From: Plectrocnemia conspersa
Lineage: Eukaryota > Arthropoda > Insecta > Trichoptera > Polycentropodidae
DNA length: 64,000 bases
Assembly (NCBI GenBank): GCA_009617715.1
Contig: VTFK01000379.1
Coordinates: 1-64,000 of the forward strand
Reading direction: 5' to 3'
Position 1 is the first letter of the stretch; each line of letters begins with the position of its first letter. The notes beneath the pieces are model-generated. The model made no database searches and had not been told where the DNA came from. It saw nothing but the letters and a program-made list of their open reading frames with translations. Below, one piece after another: positions 52,301 to 63,211 of the stretch. The translations under genes were made by a program, and so were the position numbers.

Positions 52301-54571
52301 ACAAATACAACTTTCGGATTCAATGAGGTTACGGAGAATTTCGATACCATCAGCCAACCTCTTTATTTCTTGAATCGCCCGGTAAAAAACACGCGCCATC
52401 GGCTGATGCACATACAATAGATTATTTAATCTCTTTTTTACAACCAGTTTATGGACATTGATGGATACGGAGACAAATTGATATGAGAATCAATTTTTAT
52501 TATCTCACCCAAATTTGACACATAGTGCAAGAGCTAAGAAATGGAAACCGATTAAAATAATCGAAATGAAAGCTTTTGTGGCTGTACTATTAGAAATGGG
52601 CATTACTCGAAGACCTACTATGTACTCATATTGGATAAAAAAAATTCTAGGTATATTCCTTGGTTTGGAAAAATGTTATCTAAAATCGATTCCAACTATT
52701 ATTGAAATTTTTCCACTTGGTCGATAATACTGAACTGTTTCCTCCTGGACATAAAAAATATGATGCCTGTGCAAGATTTACACCTTTAGTAGAACACGGT
52801 AACAGACTTTTCCGCTTCCACTTCATTCCTCATCAGCAACTTAAGGAATGGTTAGAAATAAAAAATCAACCACATATTTCAACTACGAATGTTACCTCAA
52901 GAGATTTAAGAGGGTTGGAAAATTTGAGAAAATGTACTGTGTGCAGTTCCCAAAATGGAGGACCTATAAAAAGATCAAACCTAATTTGTGTCTGATATAA
53001 GAAAGGTGTACACGAAATATGTGTAGGACAGCATAAATGCGAAGAATAGGTAAAATAAACTTTATACTATGACGAAAATATTATATTATTTACAAAAAAT
53101 GTTTGCAGATATAGCCTTCTATGAATGTCTAAGAAGTAATAAGAAAAATTGTAATATATAAAGGAAAGATGTAAAGTTTATAGTTCAACTTTGTTATTTT
53201 ATTATTGAAATCCATATATTATTTTTTAAAAAAGTATATGATTTTTTTTTAATAAATTGTTGGCAATTATGACATAATATGAAAAAAATGAGTGGCACTC
53301 AAATGGTTAAGAACAAAATATAAACAGTGTATCATACGATGGATCAATATTTACTTTTTGTTCCGCTTCTCTTAACCGACGCTGTCTCTCCATGTCGGCC
53401 AGTCTGTCAACCTCGTCCATGTGCGTGCGTGGAGTGCGAGGGGGGCGCGTGCGTTGCCTTCTAGAACGAGGCCTCGCATCGCCGGAGGCTGCACTACTCG
53501 CGCTCGACGAGGCCGAGTGTGACCGCTTTCTGAAACAAAATATAATATATTAAAACAAAGCTACAGTGGATTGCCGTCAGCGAATTTAACACGTTAATTT
53601 GTTAGTATACACCTGGTAGTGAGTTATTTTTACGTATTTTTGTTGTTATTTTATAATGCATTTATAGTAAAATATTGAAAAAAAATCAGCAATTCGCAAC
53701 ATTTTAATTCTTTGATTTTTTTACTATTTTTTTGTATAAGTATGTTTTAATAATTTATTTCATACTTTTCTATTATTCAATATCATTAATTTATTTACAT
53801 ATTTTTTAAATATTATTCAGCTTTTGTGGATGTTTTTTAAAGCAACTGAGTATTATTTTCTATAAAAATCATTTACATTAATGCATATAAAAAATATATT
53901 ATATGAATGTTTTTTATTTATTATTTCTTCAGTTATACCTCAAAACAGTTAAAGATCGATCACTGTACACGTACGGAGATTCTGTCCAAATGGGATAGGG
54001 ACTACCTGACCCGTCAGTTAAGCGTTAAAAACCGGGTGTGATTGTAGTGTCTTATCGAGGAAGTCGAAGTTTTTGTAGAAAAATTATATCTCATCTTTGA
54101 GACATGAGGAACATCCGGCACAAAAAATATAATCGTACTAAGCAAACGGCTAATAAAAACTCTACAATTTAAACTTCTATTACGAAACTAACGTTAAACT
54201 AGTTACGAAAGTTTAGCTCTAAGGTACTGATCCAAAAACATTTCGTATTTGCATCGAAGTTGTAAAATTGAAAAATAAGTTTAGTTTTTGAATTTTACAC
54301 CAGGTAACCCTAGCCGAAAGCAGCAATCTACTTTATCTCTTATGAAAAGAGCACGATCATAAAACAAACGAAGCATATAAGAAAGCCTATGATAGCGAAT
54401 TAACCTCGATTTGGAAGATCGGTCTCGGTCTCTTTCGCGCTGCTGCTCCCTGTCCCTTTCCCGGTCGTGTTTGTGCGACCGCTTCGAGGTTTTGTGCGAG
54501 TGCCTGGCCGGCGTGCGAGAGTGAGAGCGCGAGCGCGTGCGACTCCTGGACCTGGACCGCGAGCGCCCCAT
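46350..54571 (-). CDS. ARGLU1: Arginine and glutamate-rich protein 1 (complete, 5 exons)
   Basis: Predicted 263-residue nuclear protein; human ARGLU1 has 273. ARGLU1 couples Mediator and nuclear-receptor transcription with splicing. Coding exons on the minus strand: 54,571-54,405; 53,529-53,355; 48,466-48,266; 46,796-46,713; 46,514-46,350. All junctions are GT-AG and in phase. Residues 1-85 are an RS domain starting M-G-R-S-R-S-R-S. From about 95 to 250 there is a long E/K/R coiled coil with the conserved core [10 protein letters not shown] and [11 protein letters not shown]. The end, [15 protein letters not shown], is nearly invariant in the family. An upstream in-frame start would add 25 residues, but M-G-R-S-R-S is the conserved one. 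Intron 2 (about 4.9 kb) carries a Tc1 and a piggyBac element. Confidence 0.96.
46797..48265 (-). other. ARGLU1 intron 3
   Basis: AT-rich, with (AT)n runs nearby and a GC-richer part at 47,470-47,780 and 48,090-48,260. No coding is recognised. ARGLU1 genes in vertebrates regulate themselves through a retained intron, so the GC-richer blocks could be regulatory, but nothing in the sequence proves it. Confidence 0.35.
49214..49245. repeat. Left copy of a 32-bp direct repeat flanking the Tc1 element
   Basis: ATTATATTGGGTTGATAAAT followed by AATGGTTATATA; matched with two to three differences at 50,460-50,491. Confidence 0.85.
49246..50458 (-). mobile_element. Decayed Tc1-type transposon in ARGLU1 intron 2
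   Basis: A 1.2-kb element with inverted ends (CAGGCTTGGCCATAATATTG at the left; the right end read on the other strand contains CAGCTTTGGCCATAATAATG) and TA at both borders. The transposase lies on the minus strand in broken frames. Near 50,200-50,080 is an HTH part ([10 protein letters not shown] ... R-T-V-K-R-K-L). At 49,564-49,340 is the C-terminal [15 protein letters not shown] motif, with the catalytic glutamate retained. The middle is interrupted by stops. It inserted in the same orientation as ARGLU1 transcription. Confidence 0.9.
50460..50491. repeat. Right copy of the 32-bp direct repeat
   Basis: ATTATATAGGATTGATAAAT followed by AATGGTTATATG, starting at the border of the Tc1 element. 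Confidence 0.85.
51030..51250. repeat. Degenerate tandem repeat, period about 110 bp
   Basis: The pair 'GACCATT..TTTAGCTCTCGCAG(T/G)ATCC' occurs at about 51,062 and 51,170, preceded each time by an AAAAATnTC(C/A) block; a third partial unit follows. Non-coding. Confidence 0.6.
51871..51893. repeat. (AC)n microsatellite
   Basis: Eleven AC units in ARGLU1 intron 2. Confidence 0.95.
51916..53306 (+). mobile_element. Internally deleted piggyBac-like element with intact ends
   Basis: A 1,391-bp element flanked by TTAA (51,912-51,915 and 53,307-53,310), with perfect 14-bp terminal inverted repeats CCATTTGAGTGCCA. On the plus strand are: an acidic N-terminal part from 52,123 (E-S-E-D-D-S, Y-E-T-D-D-S); [19 protein letters not shown] (52,545-52,600) with S-Y-W; then [18 protein letters not shown]; and the cysteine-rich C-terminal finger (C-T-V-C-S-S-Q ... 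C-V-G-Q-H-K-C). The catalytic middle between 'P-H-Q-Q-L' and the finger is deleted and several frame breaks exist, so it cannot make active transposase. It lies in ARGLU1 intron 2, in the opposite orientation to the gene. Confidence 0.93.
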
Positions 54572-54967
54572 CTCTGCGGCAACGACGACGCCGATATCGT
54601 CTCTGCGCAAGCGCAGGCTGCCAACACGCCGACGCCTAAATGTCAACGTTTAACGTCCCTCTCCGGTCAGATTGGCAGCACTGCGTTCCCAGAAACTTAT
54701 CTTTATAATAAATTATTTTACGATAGCCTAAATATATTTGTTCAAACGTGTGAACTAATCGATAACGTTATCAAACGCCCTCCTAAATAATATGTAAGCG
54801 TTATTGCAAGAAATGGCATACCTGCGCTCGAAATCATCTCAACATATCGGTAGGTGCTAAAAGCAGGGTTGACAACCGTCTCGGATTGACCGGGATTGTT
54901 TCAGGAAAAGTTGGCACAACCTAAAAGACTCGTTCACAAAAATATATAAGTACTTTGGCGACGGAAC
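54572..54967. promoter_or_regulatory. ARGLU1 promoter / 5' leader
   Basis: A GC-rich block of about 100 bp directly upstream of the ARGLU1 ATG, continuing the GC-rich first exon, then falling to AT-rich DNA. No TATA box is evident. The MPDU1 start is 2 kb away on the other strand, so the promoters are probably separate. Confidence 0.45.
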
Positions 54968-55760
54968 GGTGAAGGGTGGCAATTAGACACAGATTGAGTA
55001 GCTGCAGTAGTGTTTTATTGAAGTATGTATATAAAAAGTTACGTGGTGTTTATACAATAACGAACCCGCGAACGCGCCGAGGGCTGCCAGTTGAGAGAAA
55101 TCCGTTACGCCAGTGTTACCAAAGTGCCGCCAAGTTTTGGCCATACCAAAAATCTATATATAAATACCTATATATTGGTCCCACAGTACGATACAACTTT
55201 AACATTCGCACAGTGCAACAAACCGAACGAGGCATACGCGAATGAACGAGGCATACATCGTCAATTGGAGCTTCAATTGTCCATCATTTGAAATTTTAAA
55301 ACACGTTAACATTGACAATCGTAATTGACCGTCTCAGGGACTCTTTAAAAAAACGGTTCAATTCATGCTTAAAGTCGTTAGTCGCCATTTGAAGTAACAG
55401 TCACGCTTATTTTATTACGGCAATAGTCTCATATTCGCTCTCCCTTTCGACACCCACCGCACGAAGAGTTAGTTATATCTGGTAACCGGTTCCTAACAGC
55501 TCTGGACAAATTTGGATAGCAATATAATTTTTTGACATACTTTCTCAAAAGACTAATGAAATTGTGGGAGCCTAGATTTGTTATGGCCAAAACTGGTCGG
55601 CATTTGAGTAGCATTAGCGTGGCGTTTTCTCTACACTGGCAATCTTCTAGGTGTTCGGATGCATCATCTCGCGTCCTCCCTTTTACAATGTAAATAACTC
55701 GTATCATCAATAAAATACTACTGCGGCGGCTCAATCTGTGTATAATTGCCACCCGTCACC
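54968..55760. mobile_element. Long-inverted-repeat element, family C, copy 2 (complete)
   Basis: A 793-bp element. The left end GGTGAAGGGTGGCAATTAGA and the right end (read inverted) GGTGACGGGTGGCAATTATA start imperfect inverted repeats of around 200 bp. The repeats contain ACACAGATTGAG, GCAGTAGTGTTTTATTGA and CCGCCAAGTTTTGGCC blocks. The arms match those of the partial copy at 28,038-28,462. No transposase frame is seen, so it is non-autonomous. I could not fix the target duplication or the superfamily. It sits between ARGLU1 and MPDU1. Confidence 0.8.
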
Positions 55761-56627
55761 ATCAATCATCTTTAAAAAATCATTTTAAACACCTTTACCA
55801 AATTAATTAGGCGCTCAGTGTACATTAATAAAAAAAAAAGTTTTTTGACGTCCTTTGTGTGCAAGAAAATGTTTTAGTAGATAGTTCAGAAACAAAATAA
55901 CGCCGATATAAAAGACCTTTTAAAAATTTTTTAATACATTCTTTATGGAAATCCCAGTCACCCGTGAAACTAGAAATACACTTAATTAAGAGAAAGCTTA
56001 ATATAGTTAACATATAGTTTACACAATACTGATTAAGTATACAACCACATATTGTACATTTTTAAAATCGAAATATTACTTTTAATTCAATAAAAATATA
56101 TGACTCGCTTTTAAGAGATGAGTATAAAAAGTATTTTTAAATAAAAACTATTAACTTGCTTAAAATGTAAGGTATGCCTCAAACAAAAAATGTATTATAA
56201 TATTTATAATTTTAAAGAAAATATATAATAATACCGCAATATTCAATTTTGTGGTACGAAATGGCAACACTGATATATTGACAGTCAAAGTTTCATTCGT
56301 TGCCGACCGGCGTAACCATTCGCAGGCTTCGCTATTAAAGGGTTAATATTTTATCAATTTACACGTAGATACGAATTACGTAATAATGTCGCATTGAAAA
56401 TCTTTCCTCCATATTAAAATCGCGATGCGATTGAACTAACGGTATTTTTTTTAATAATTAACAAAGGAAAGATGGATTTTTCATAAAAATTTTCAATTGC
56501 GACTTTGACCCTTGATCGAGTGTTACTTTTGTGCGGCAATTTTCCTCAAAAACGAAATTATTTGTACAGTGCTTGTGTATGATTAATAACAGAATATTAA
56601 TGAAACATAAAATTGCAGGTGGCCAAG
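55761..56627. other. Intergenic region and MPDU1 5' leader
   Basis: AT-rich to about 56,260, then a somewhat GC-richer part. GGTGGCCAAG precedes the ATG at 56,628. TTGCAG just before GTGGCC could be a 3' splice site of a leader intron. Confidence 0.4.
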
Positions 56628-58712
56628 ATGGAGTATATTAGAAGTTTACTATTGATGGTTCTATCGGAGCAATGCTTCGACGAATATTTCTTAAAAGTAA
56701 ATTTCTTAGATGGTGAGTTGTTAAATCGTTTTTTTTTCTATTCGACACAAATTCTGCGCTCGAGTGGCTGACCTTTCACGGTTGGAAAATCAATCGATCA
56801 TTGTTATTTACGTTTCAGTGCCGTGCTTCAAAAGCTCGATTAGCAAAGTTCTCGGATTGTTGATCATTGCCGGATCGGTCACGGTCAAAGTGCCGCAAAT
56901 CTTGAAAATTACCAAAGATGGGAGCGGCAAGGGAATAAACATAATCGGTGTCAATATGGAATTGTTCGCCATCACAGCTACAGTGGCTTATAGTTTCGTC
57001 AAAGAGTTTCCTTTTAGGTATGACAAAAAAAAAGATTTACATAAAACTATAAAATAATAAAATATGTTTTTTGTAGCGCATGGGGAGATGGAATTTTCTT
57101 ATCTATACAAACATCAGCGATTTGTGCATTTGTTATGTTTTATGATGGCAATAAAAGCGGCGCTGTTGTATACATAATAGGATATTTTGGCATTTTGTTG
57201 GTGCTCATGAGTGGTATTGTTCCAATTCAAGTTTTATGGGCCCTCCAAGCTTGCAACATACCAGTCGTTTTCTTCGGGAAGGTAAATATGCTTTTCAGGT
57301 TATTTAAAATTAATTGCCAAGCCTTGAATTCAGAGCATTCTATTGCAACATCAATTTGATATTCAACTGTATGTTTCGAGGTGCTCAAGAAGCAGTTTCT
57401 CAAATAGTTTGGAAATAACTAGAATAAAGAATTGATATTGACAGAAATTAAGTTATATTGTCAGTTTTGGTATCATAATCATTTCAACTATCTTGTATTG
57501 TTTAGTCATGTATTTCAGTCTAAAGATGGTGTTTAATGGATGCGTAAATTCCACTATAGTTTTATACGAAAGTTCTTTTATTTATAATCATATTGTCCCT
57601 TTTCTTACGCTGATATTCTTATAGATTTCGTTTTACACATTTAATGTTACATAACTCAGTGGACTATTGTCTTCATTTTTCATCAGTTGTTTGTGTTGGA
57701 AATATTTCTGTTAACTTTTCAAAGGCTCTATAAAGAGTATTATTGTTTTATCATTTCATAAAAAAATATTAATAGATTCTTGTTTGTATAAATGTAAATC
57801 CCTACACATGTATGTAAATAAATAAAAGATCTTAGCTATTTCTTTCGTCAGAAATAATACCTTTCATCTCAAAAGCGTAGCTATTTCCTTTTAAACATCG
57901 GATAGTTTCAGGCGTATCTTGGATCGGTCTTTTAACATCACCGAGCTGTTATTTTAATTATATCCTAAAGCTTTGTCAGTCGGTATATATGTTTTCTTAG
58001 CAGAGGGTGTTTCCTTATGATTTTTTTCATTTAGCAATAAAACGATCAAATGTGTCATAACAATTTTTTAAGTCAACGAAATTGATTCAAATGTAATACT
58101 ATCTTGACTAATAGTATAATTGATAAAAAAATAATCCAAATCATTCATGTTTTACTGAGCAATTATTCATAGTACATAATTTAAGAACCTAAATTATTTG
58201 TTTACACAATAATAATCAATAATTTTATCTCAGAAATGAAGTAATCTTTATTTCATTATTTTTTGCTAGAAAAATAATCAGGAAACAATCACTGTAATAA
58301 TTCTCATAGGTGTTGAGGTCTAGTGCGTTTTATAAAAATCATAGATAATTTTATTATCTTATCTTGTAGCTACTGTTATTATTAGAATATTAAATCAGAA
58401 TATAAAAAATATTTTGTAATTGTAAATCAAGGGAAGTATTGGTTAAAATTTGTCTCTTTACAGATGATCCAGGCCTACACAAATTATAAAAATGGCAGCA
58501 CAGGTCAATTATCAGCGATCACTTGCTTCATGTTGCTCTTCGGCTCGACAGCACGTATCTTCACATCAATCCAAGAGACAGGAGACTTCATCTTGATCCT
58601 GACATATTGCATCGCATCTTCAGTGAACTGCTTAATCGTAGGGCAGTTAATTTGGTATTGGAACGTAGAGAAACCGACAAAGAAAAAACAAAAACATTCC
58701 AAAAAAGACTGA
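56628..58712 (+). CDS. MPDU1: Mannose-P-dolichol utilization defect 1 protein (complete, 4 exons)
   Basis: Predicted 245-residue ER multi-pass membrane protein; human MPDU1 has 247. MPDU1 is needed for use of dolichol-phosphate-mannose and -glucose in N-glycan, GPI-anchor and O-/C-mannose synthesis on the ER lumen side. Exons: 56,628-56,712; 56,819-57,017; 57,077-57,281; 58,464-58,712, all GT-AG and in phase. It belongs to the PQ-loop (MtN3/SWEET-like) superfamily. The first PQ motif is V-K-V-P-Q-I-L-K (P54-Q55), followed by G-S-G-K-G-I-N and about six more hydrophobic segments. The second repeat starts with I-Q-A-Y-T-N-Y-K-N-G-S-T-G-Q-L-S, and the tail is lysine-rich. The V-P-C-F-K-S-S junction and W-A-L-Q-A segment are family hallmarks. 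Introns 1 and 2 are short (106 and 59 bp); intron 3 is 1.2 kb. Confidence 0.95.
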
Positions 58713-58764
58713 TTGGAATAATTAATAATTGTTATATATTATGTATTTATTTCTATTTCCAACG

Positions 58765-58770
58765 AATAAA
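58765..58770 (+). terminator. Polyadenylation signal of MPDU1
   Basis: AATAAA 53 bases after the MPDU1 stop codon. Confidence 0.65.
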
Positions 58771-59340
58771 ATCTTTAGAGTTTTACACATTCTTTTACTG
58801 AGGGAAATTAAATACTCGTATATTATTTATATCTAATGTTTATTTGTATCAATGACAGATATAGAGCGATAAAATATGCTGTCAAATATATTATAAATGA
58901 TCGATAACACAAAACCAGTCAATACCCAGGTGCGACACAAAGTAAAACATTAATAAACACTTTTATACTCAATCAAAATTAACATAAAATATTAATTTTA
59001 TACAAATTTCAAAGACAAAACCGTGCACCCTAGCATTATAATTTGTAGAACTGTAAAATCATTATTCAGATTATAAAATATTAAAAAGGAGTAAATGCTA
59101 TTTACAATTCATACTTTTCTTCAAAATCGAACAGCATTTGTACTTTGTAAGATTATTGTTGATGTAAAACTTCCACAAAGTGCTGAGAAAAACATGATAA
59201 ATTTCAGGAATGTAACAGTTAAATATTGATTACATTTGAAAGAAATTTTATACCATATACAATTAAGTTATATGGGGACGCGTACATTGCACAGGAAAAG
59301 AATTGTAAAAAAAAAAAAATTAAGTAACTTATGAATATTA
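58771..59340. other. Convergent 3' region between MPDU1 and TTC14
   Basis: AT-rich. It holds the TTC14 3' untranslated region on the minus strand; nothing else is seen. Confidence 0.5.
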
Positions 59341-62300
59341 TTAATTTTCTCCTTTGGATGATGTGCTGACTTCGACGTTCTTTTCTTGTTCGGGCATCGC
59401 TCCATGTTCTCCGTTATCGGCCCACTTTCCGTCATATTCTTTCCTATCAACATAGCGTTCTTCTTCGTATTCACCTTCGCTTCTACCTCCATCGCGCTCC
59501 GAATATCTAAAAATCGAATTTGATCAGTAAAAATTTATTTGAATATACTTAATGATTTATGATAATTTACCTTTCGACTTTATCTTTATCTTGATGTCTA
59601 CGGGCATTTTCTTCCGGTGAATAGCTGCGACTGTGTCGTCTGCTAACCTCCGGGCTCCTGGATCTAGAGAACCTCATACGACGATCTCTATAATCACGAT
59701 ATCCTCCCCTAAAATTATAGATTAATATTTAATCATATTAGAAATAAAAAATGTGATAAAAGTAATAAACGATACATACCTGAATGGTCTTCCACGATTA
59801 TTTCCTCGTTGCCTAGGGCGATAAGGACGTCCACGACCGCGTCCATCGCGCCAATCAAATCTTCGATCATCTCTGCGGAAATTATCACCCGAACCACGTG
59901 GTCCTCGACCGCCGCGTTGACCGTACGGTTGGAATCGAGGCTTATAATAAGTTCCACGATCGTATCCGCGACCCCGCCATCCTCCACGTCTATTAACGCG
60001 TCGGAATCTTTATAACAATAAAAAAATTTGAATAGTTTGTTACATACCTAAATTCATATTTTTATAGATATATACCTGTCTCTCGAAAGAGAGCGAGACC
60101 TGGAACGCGACCTAGATCGACTACGACTGCCAGGAGAACGACTACCTTCAGATCTTGAACCGGGTGAGCGAGATCCCATTGAACGGCTGCGGCGGTTGTG
60201 CCTTCTTGATCCGGAAGAAGAGGATCTTGATCCCGAAGTGTGAGAACGATATTTTCTTGGACGAGATCGACTTCTTGAAGAACGTTTATGAGGAGATTTT
60301 TTATCGCGTCTATCGTCTCTGCCTCCACCTGAAGATTCTCGAGATCGACTTCTGCCATGAGGGGGTGATCTGGGTCTTCTTCTCGGCTCCGGAGGTCTTG
60401 GTCTTCCGCCCGTAGGTTGTCCCGGCGGCAAAGGAACAGACATGGGTATTCCGGCTGCATTCTCTCCTTCTTGCACAAGGCGGAATGAACCGAATTTATC
60501 CAGCACGACATTTTTGATAGGCGGTCTTACCTATGTAAATAAAAAAAAGATTATAATAATATATGTATATTTTATTACATGAAAAAATAAAAATAAATAC
60601 CTCTTCAGTTCCTGGTGGTTCTGGTTCTACACTATGCTTGAGAGGAATAGGTTCCTTAAGTGCCATTGCGCGTCTTACGCTTATATTTTTATCATCAGGT
60701 GATGGTTTTTTTCCTTTATTCATAGGGTCTGCAGATTCTTCAGATTCCTCAGAGCTTTCGTCGAAAGCATAAGCTTTGCTATCGTTCTTGTATGTCGGAC
60801 GAGGCAGTTCTCTCTTCTTAGATCTGATACAAAGTAAACATTGAATCTGTGGTATATGACAAAACTGAAAGACAAAATAATACTCACTTATCCTTGGACG
60901 TATTTAAATTCAGTTTCATTTTGGGCTTTTCCATTGAAACATCGGGACTAGCAGATCTGGATTGATCGAACATGTCACTATTTTGTCGTCCATTATCTTG
61001 CCTTTTAGTAAGCCCCGTGTCCTTTTCAACTTTGGCATAATAAGCTGTTAATTTAGATTCCAATTCCTCTAAATCTGGGATGTTTTCCAGAATCCTTTTT
61101 CCAGGACCATGTTTTTTATCGTAATCGTTACTATCTGGACTAGCATCTTTTTTGTTGCGCCTTTTCTCATCGGCAGGTTTTTGAGAAAGTTCTTTTCTAA
61201 AAAAAAAATTAAAATATATATTAAATCAAAAAATATGTTTTATTTCAAGTGTGACATATGCTTTGGAGGAATTGACAGATTTGATAACTAAAATATTCTC
61301 TGCACTACCTGTGTTATTTATTATACTTTATTTTCAGAAAAACCAATTTAGATGATAAAAAGATAATTAAAAAAATACGAAACAAAGATATTTTTGGAAT
61401 TAGAGATCTTGGGAAAAAACTTTTTTTTTTAAAGCACATGCAATATACGTTTATTATTACATTATATTTTTCTTTTTGTAAAAAATATAAAAATTACAAT
61501 TTTACAGCAATGGCAACAATTTCCATAAAAATACTAGTGTCACATCACTGTGCTTCACCTAAACGTATTGCACTATACCTCAAAGCATCTCTAAACTTTT
61601 TATCGTCCATATTTTGATCAAAATCACGCAAGTAATCTCCCGTGGAAGTAGAAGTACGCTGGGCCAGTTTTGCTTTACGGCGCTCATCACGTTCTCGCTC
61701 CTTGCGTTTTCTTTTCGACTCTTTTTTACTTTTCCTATTGAAAGTGATATAATTAATTAATAAAAGACAATAAAAAATTTAAATAATATATATTAAAATA
61801 TATTTACTTTGATTCTTTCTTTGCCTTCCTTCTAGCTTTGCTGCTCTTCTCGTGTTCTTGAGTACCGAGCTCTTGAAGCTTTCTATCTCGTTTGTAACGC
61901 GCTGTTTCCTCCAACAATTTACGAACTTTTTCTTCATAATCCGAGTCCTCTTTAGTCGTTTCCAAAAACTTACGCACCTATAAATTCAGGGATATTATAA
62001 TCTACGTTCAATATTATTAAAGATATTTGTGATCTTACTTTCATCTCATAGTCCAGATCTTGAGTATTGACATGAGGTACAGCAGGCTGTTCAATATTTT
62101 GAGCAGGAGTGGGAACGGGCTGCTGACCCGTCCAACCGTAGGGATGGTTAAATTGAGAACTGTTATTTTTTTCCATTCTTTTGCTCAACGGAGACAATGA
62201 ACGCTGTTTCTTGGCGGACGATCGAGACCTTCTCTTCTTTTTATGATGACCACCGCCTTCTGCACCTAAAATTAAGTATTTCACGAAAATAGGCAAGATT

Positions 62301-63211
62301 GAATAAAATAAATGGGATTTACACACCACTCGAATCGGACGTTGAAGTCGAGGACTCTGAGCTGGAATCTTCGCTCGAAGACTCACTGGAGCTCGAACTA
62401 GAACTGCTGGATCGGTGCTTCTTTTTTCCTTTGCCCTTCTTCTTACGTTTAGATTTTTTCTCCTTTTTGTCAGTGAGGTTGAGAAGCTGCTTGAGTGTTT
62501 CCTTCATTTCGTATTCTTTAGTACCGGGTAAAACGAGTTCGGTAGGTTCGATCAGAGGCTTCGATGAATTAGTCTTATTTTTCAAAAAGTCTAGGGAGCT
62601 CTTCGCTTCTTCGTGAAACGGTATGATCGCAAGGCAATCTTCGTACGCTTTCTGAGCTTCTGCCAATTTGTTTTCGTCTTCATAACTGCGACCGAGCGCC
62701 ACTAGCGTTTCGCCCATGTATTTCCTAGCATTTGCGTGATTAGGATTTAATTTCAAAGACGTCTCAAAATCTTCGATGGCCTTCTTGAACGTTCCACTAT
62801 TAGCATAGAGGGCTCCACGGGCGACGAGACCTTCTACGTTCCGCGGATCTATGTTCAGTGCTTTGTTTAAGCATTGGAAGGCTTCCGAATGCCTTCCTGC
62901 TTTGAAATGCTCGATTCCTTCCGCTACGGATCTAAACGCCCATTTACTAGCCTGCGCCTGTCGCAGTTCGTCGGCATACTCTTCTGTTGGAAACCCGCCC
63001 CTTTAAAAATATTGATTATTAACAATATGTAAATAAATTTAAATACTTGAAAAAAAAATGAAGAAGCACCTCAGAGATAAAAAGTTTGTGCAATGCATCG
63101 ACGATATACCCAACAAATCAGATAGGTAATGAGACACAGTTCGGATTGTTAAAGCCGGGACTTTTTTCGAGCACAGCTTCGTAGCTCTCTCCTTTCATAT
63201 CGCCAGTTTTT
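59341..63211 (-). CDS. TTC14: Tetratricopeptide repeat protein 14 (C-terminal part, 11 exons)
   Basis: Minus-strand exons: 63,211-63,070; 63,000-62,327; 62,265-62,039; 61,977-61,808; 61,734-61,579; 61,196-60,888; 60,823-60,601; 60,530-60,076; 60,007-59,780; 59,708-59,571; 59,506-59,341. They encode about 960 residues. The N-terminus, with the S1 RNA-binding domain in this family, lies beyond the window. The order is: G-E-S-Y-E-A-V-L linker; three TPRs in the 674-bp exon ([15 protein letters not shown], then [10 protein letters not shown], then [10 protein letters not shown]); K- and S-rich stretches; an RS domain; an R-G-G-rich part ([13 protein letters not shown]); and a second short RS part ending S-S-K-G-E-N. 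Function is probably nuclear RNA binding or processing. In the first exon one extra T (63,128-63,129) breaks the frame between N-P-N-C-V-S and Y-L-S-D-L-L-G; this is likely a sequence error. Confidence 0.93.

Noticed and set aside
59733..60511. Alternative minus-strand frames over the TTC14 RS and RGG exons
   Set aside because: Repetitive codons keep other frames open. The chosen frame is the one that agrees with all splice phases and gives RS/RGG motifs.
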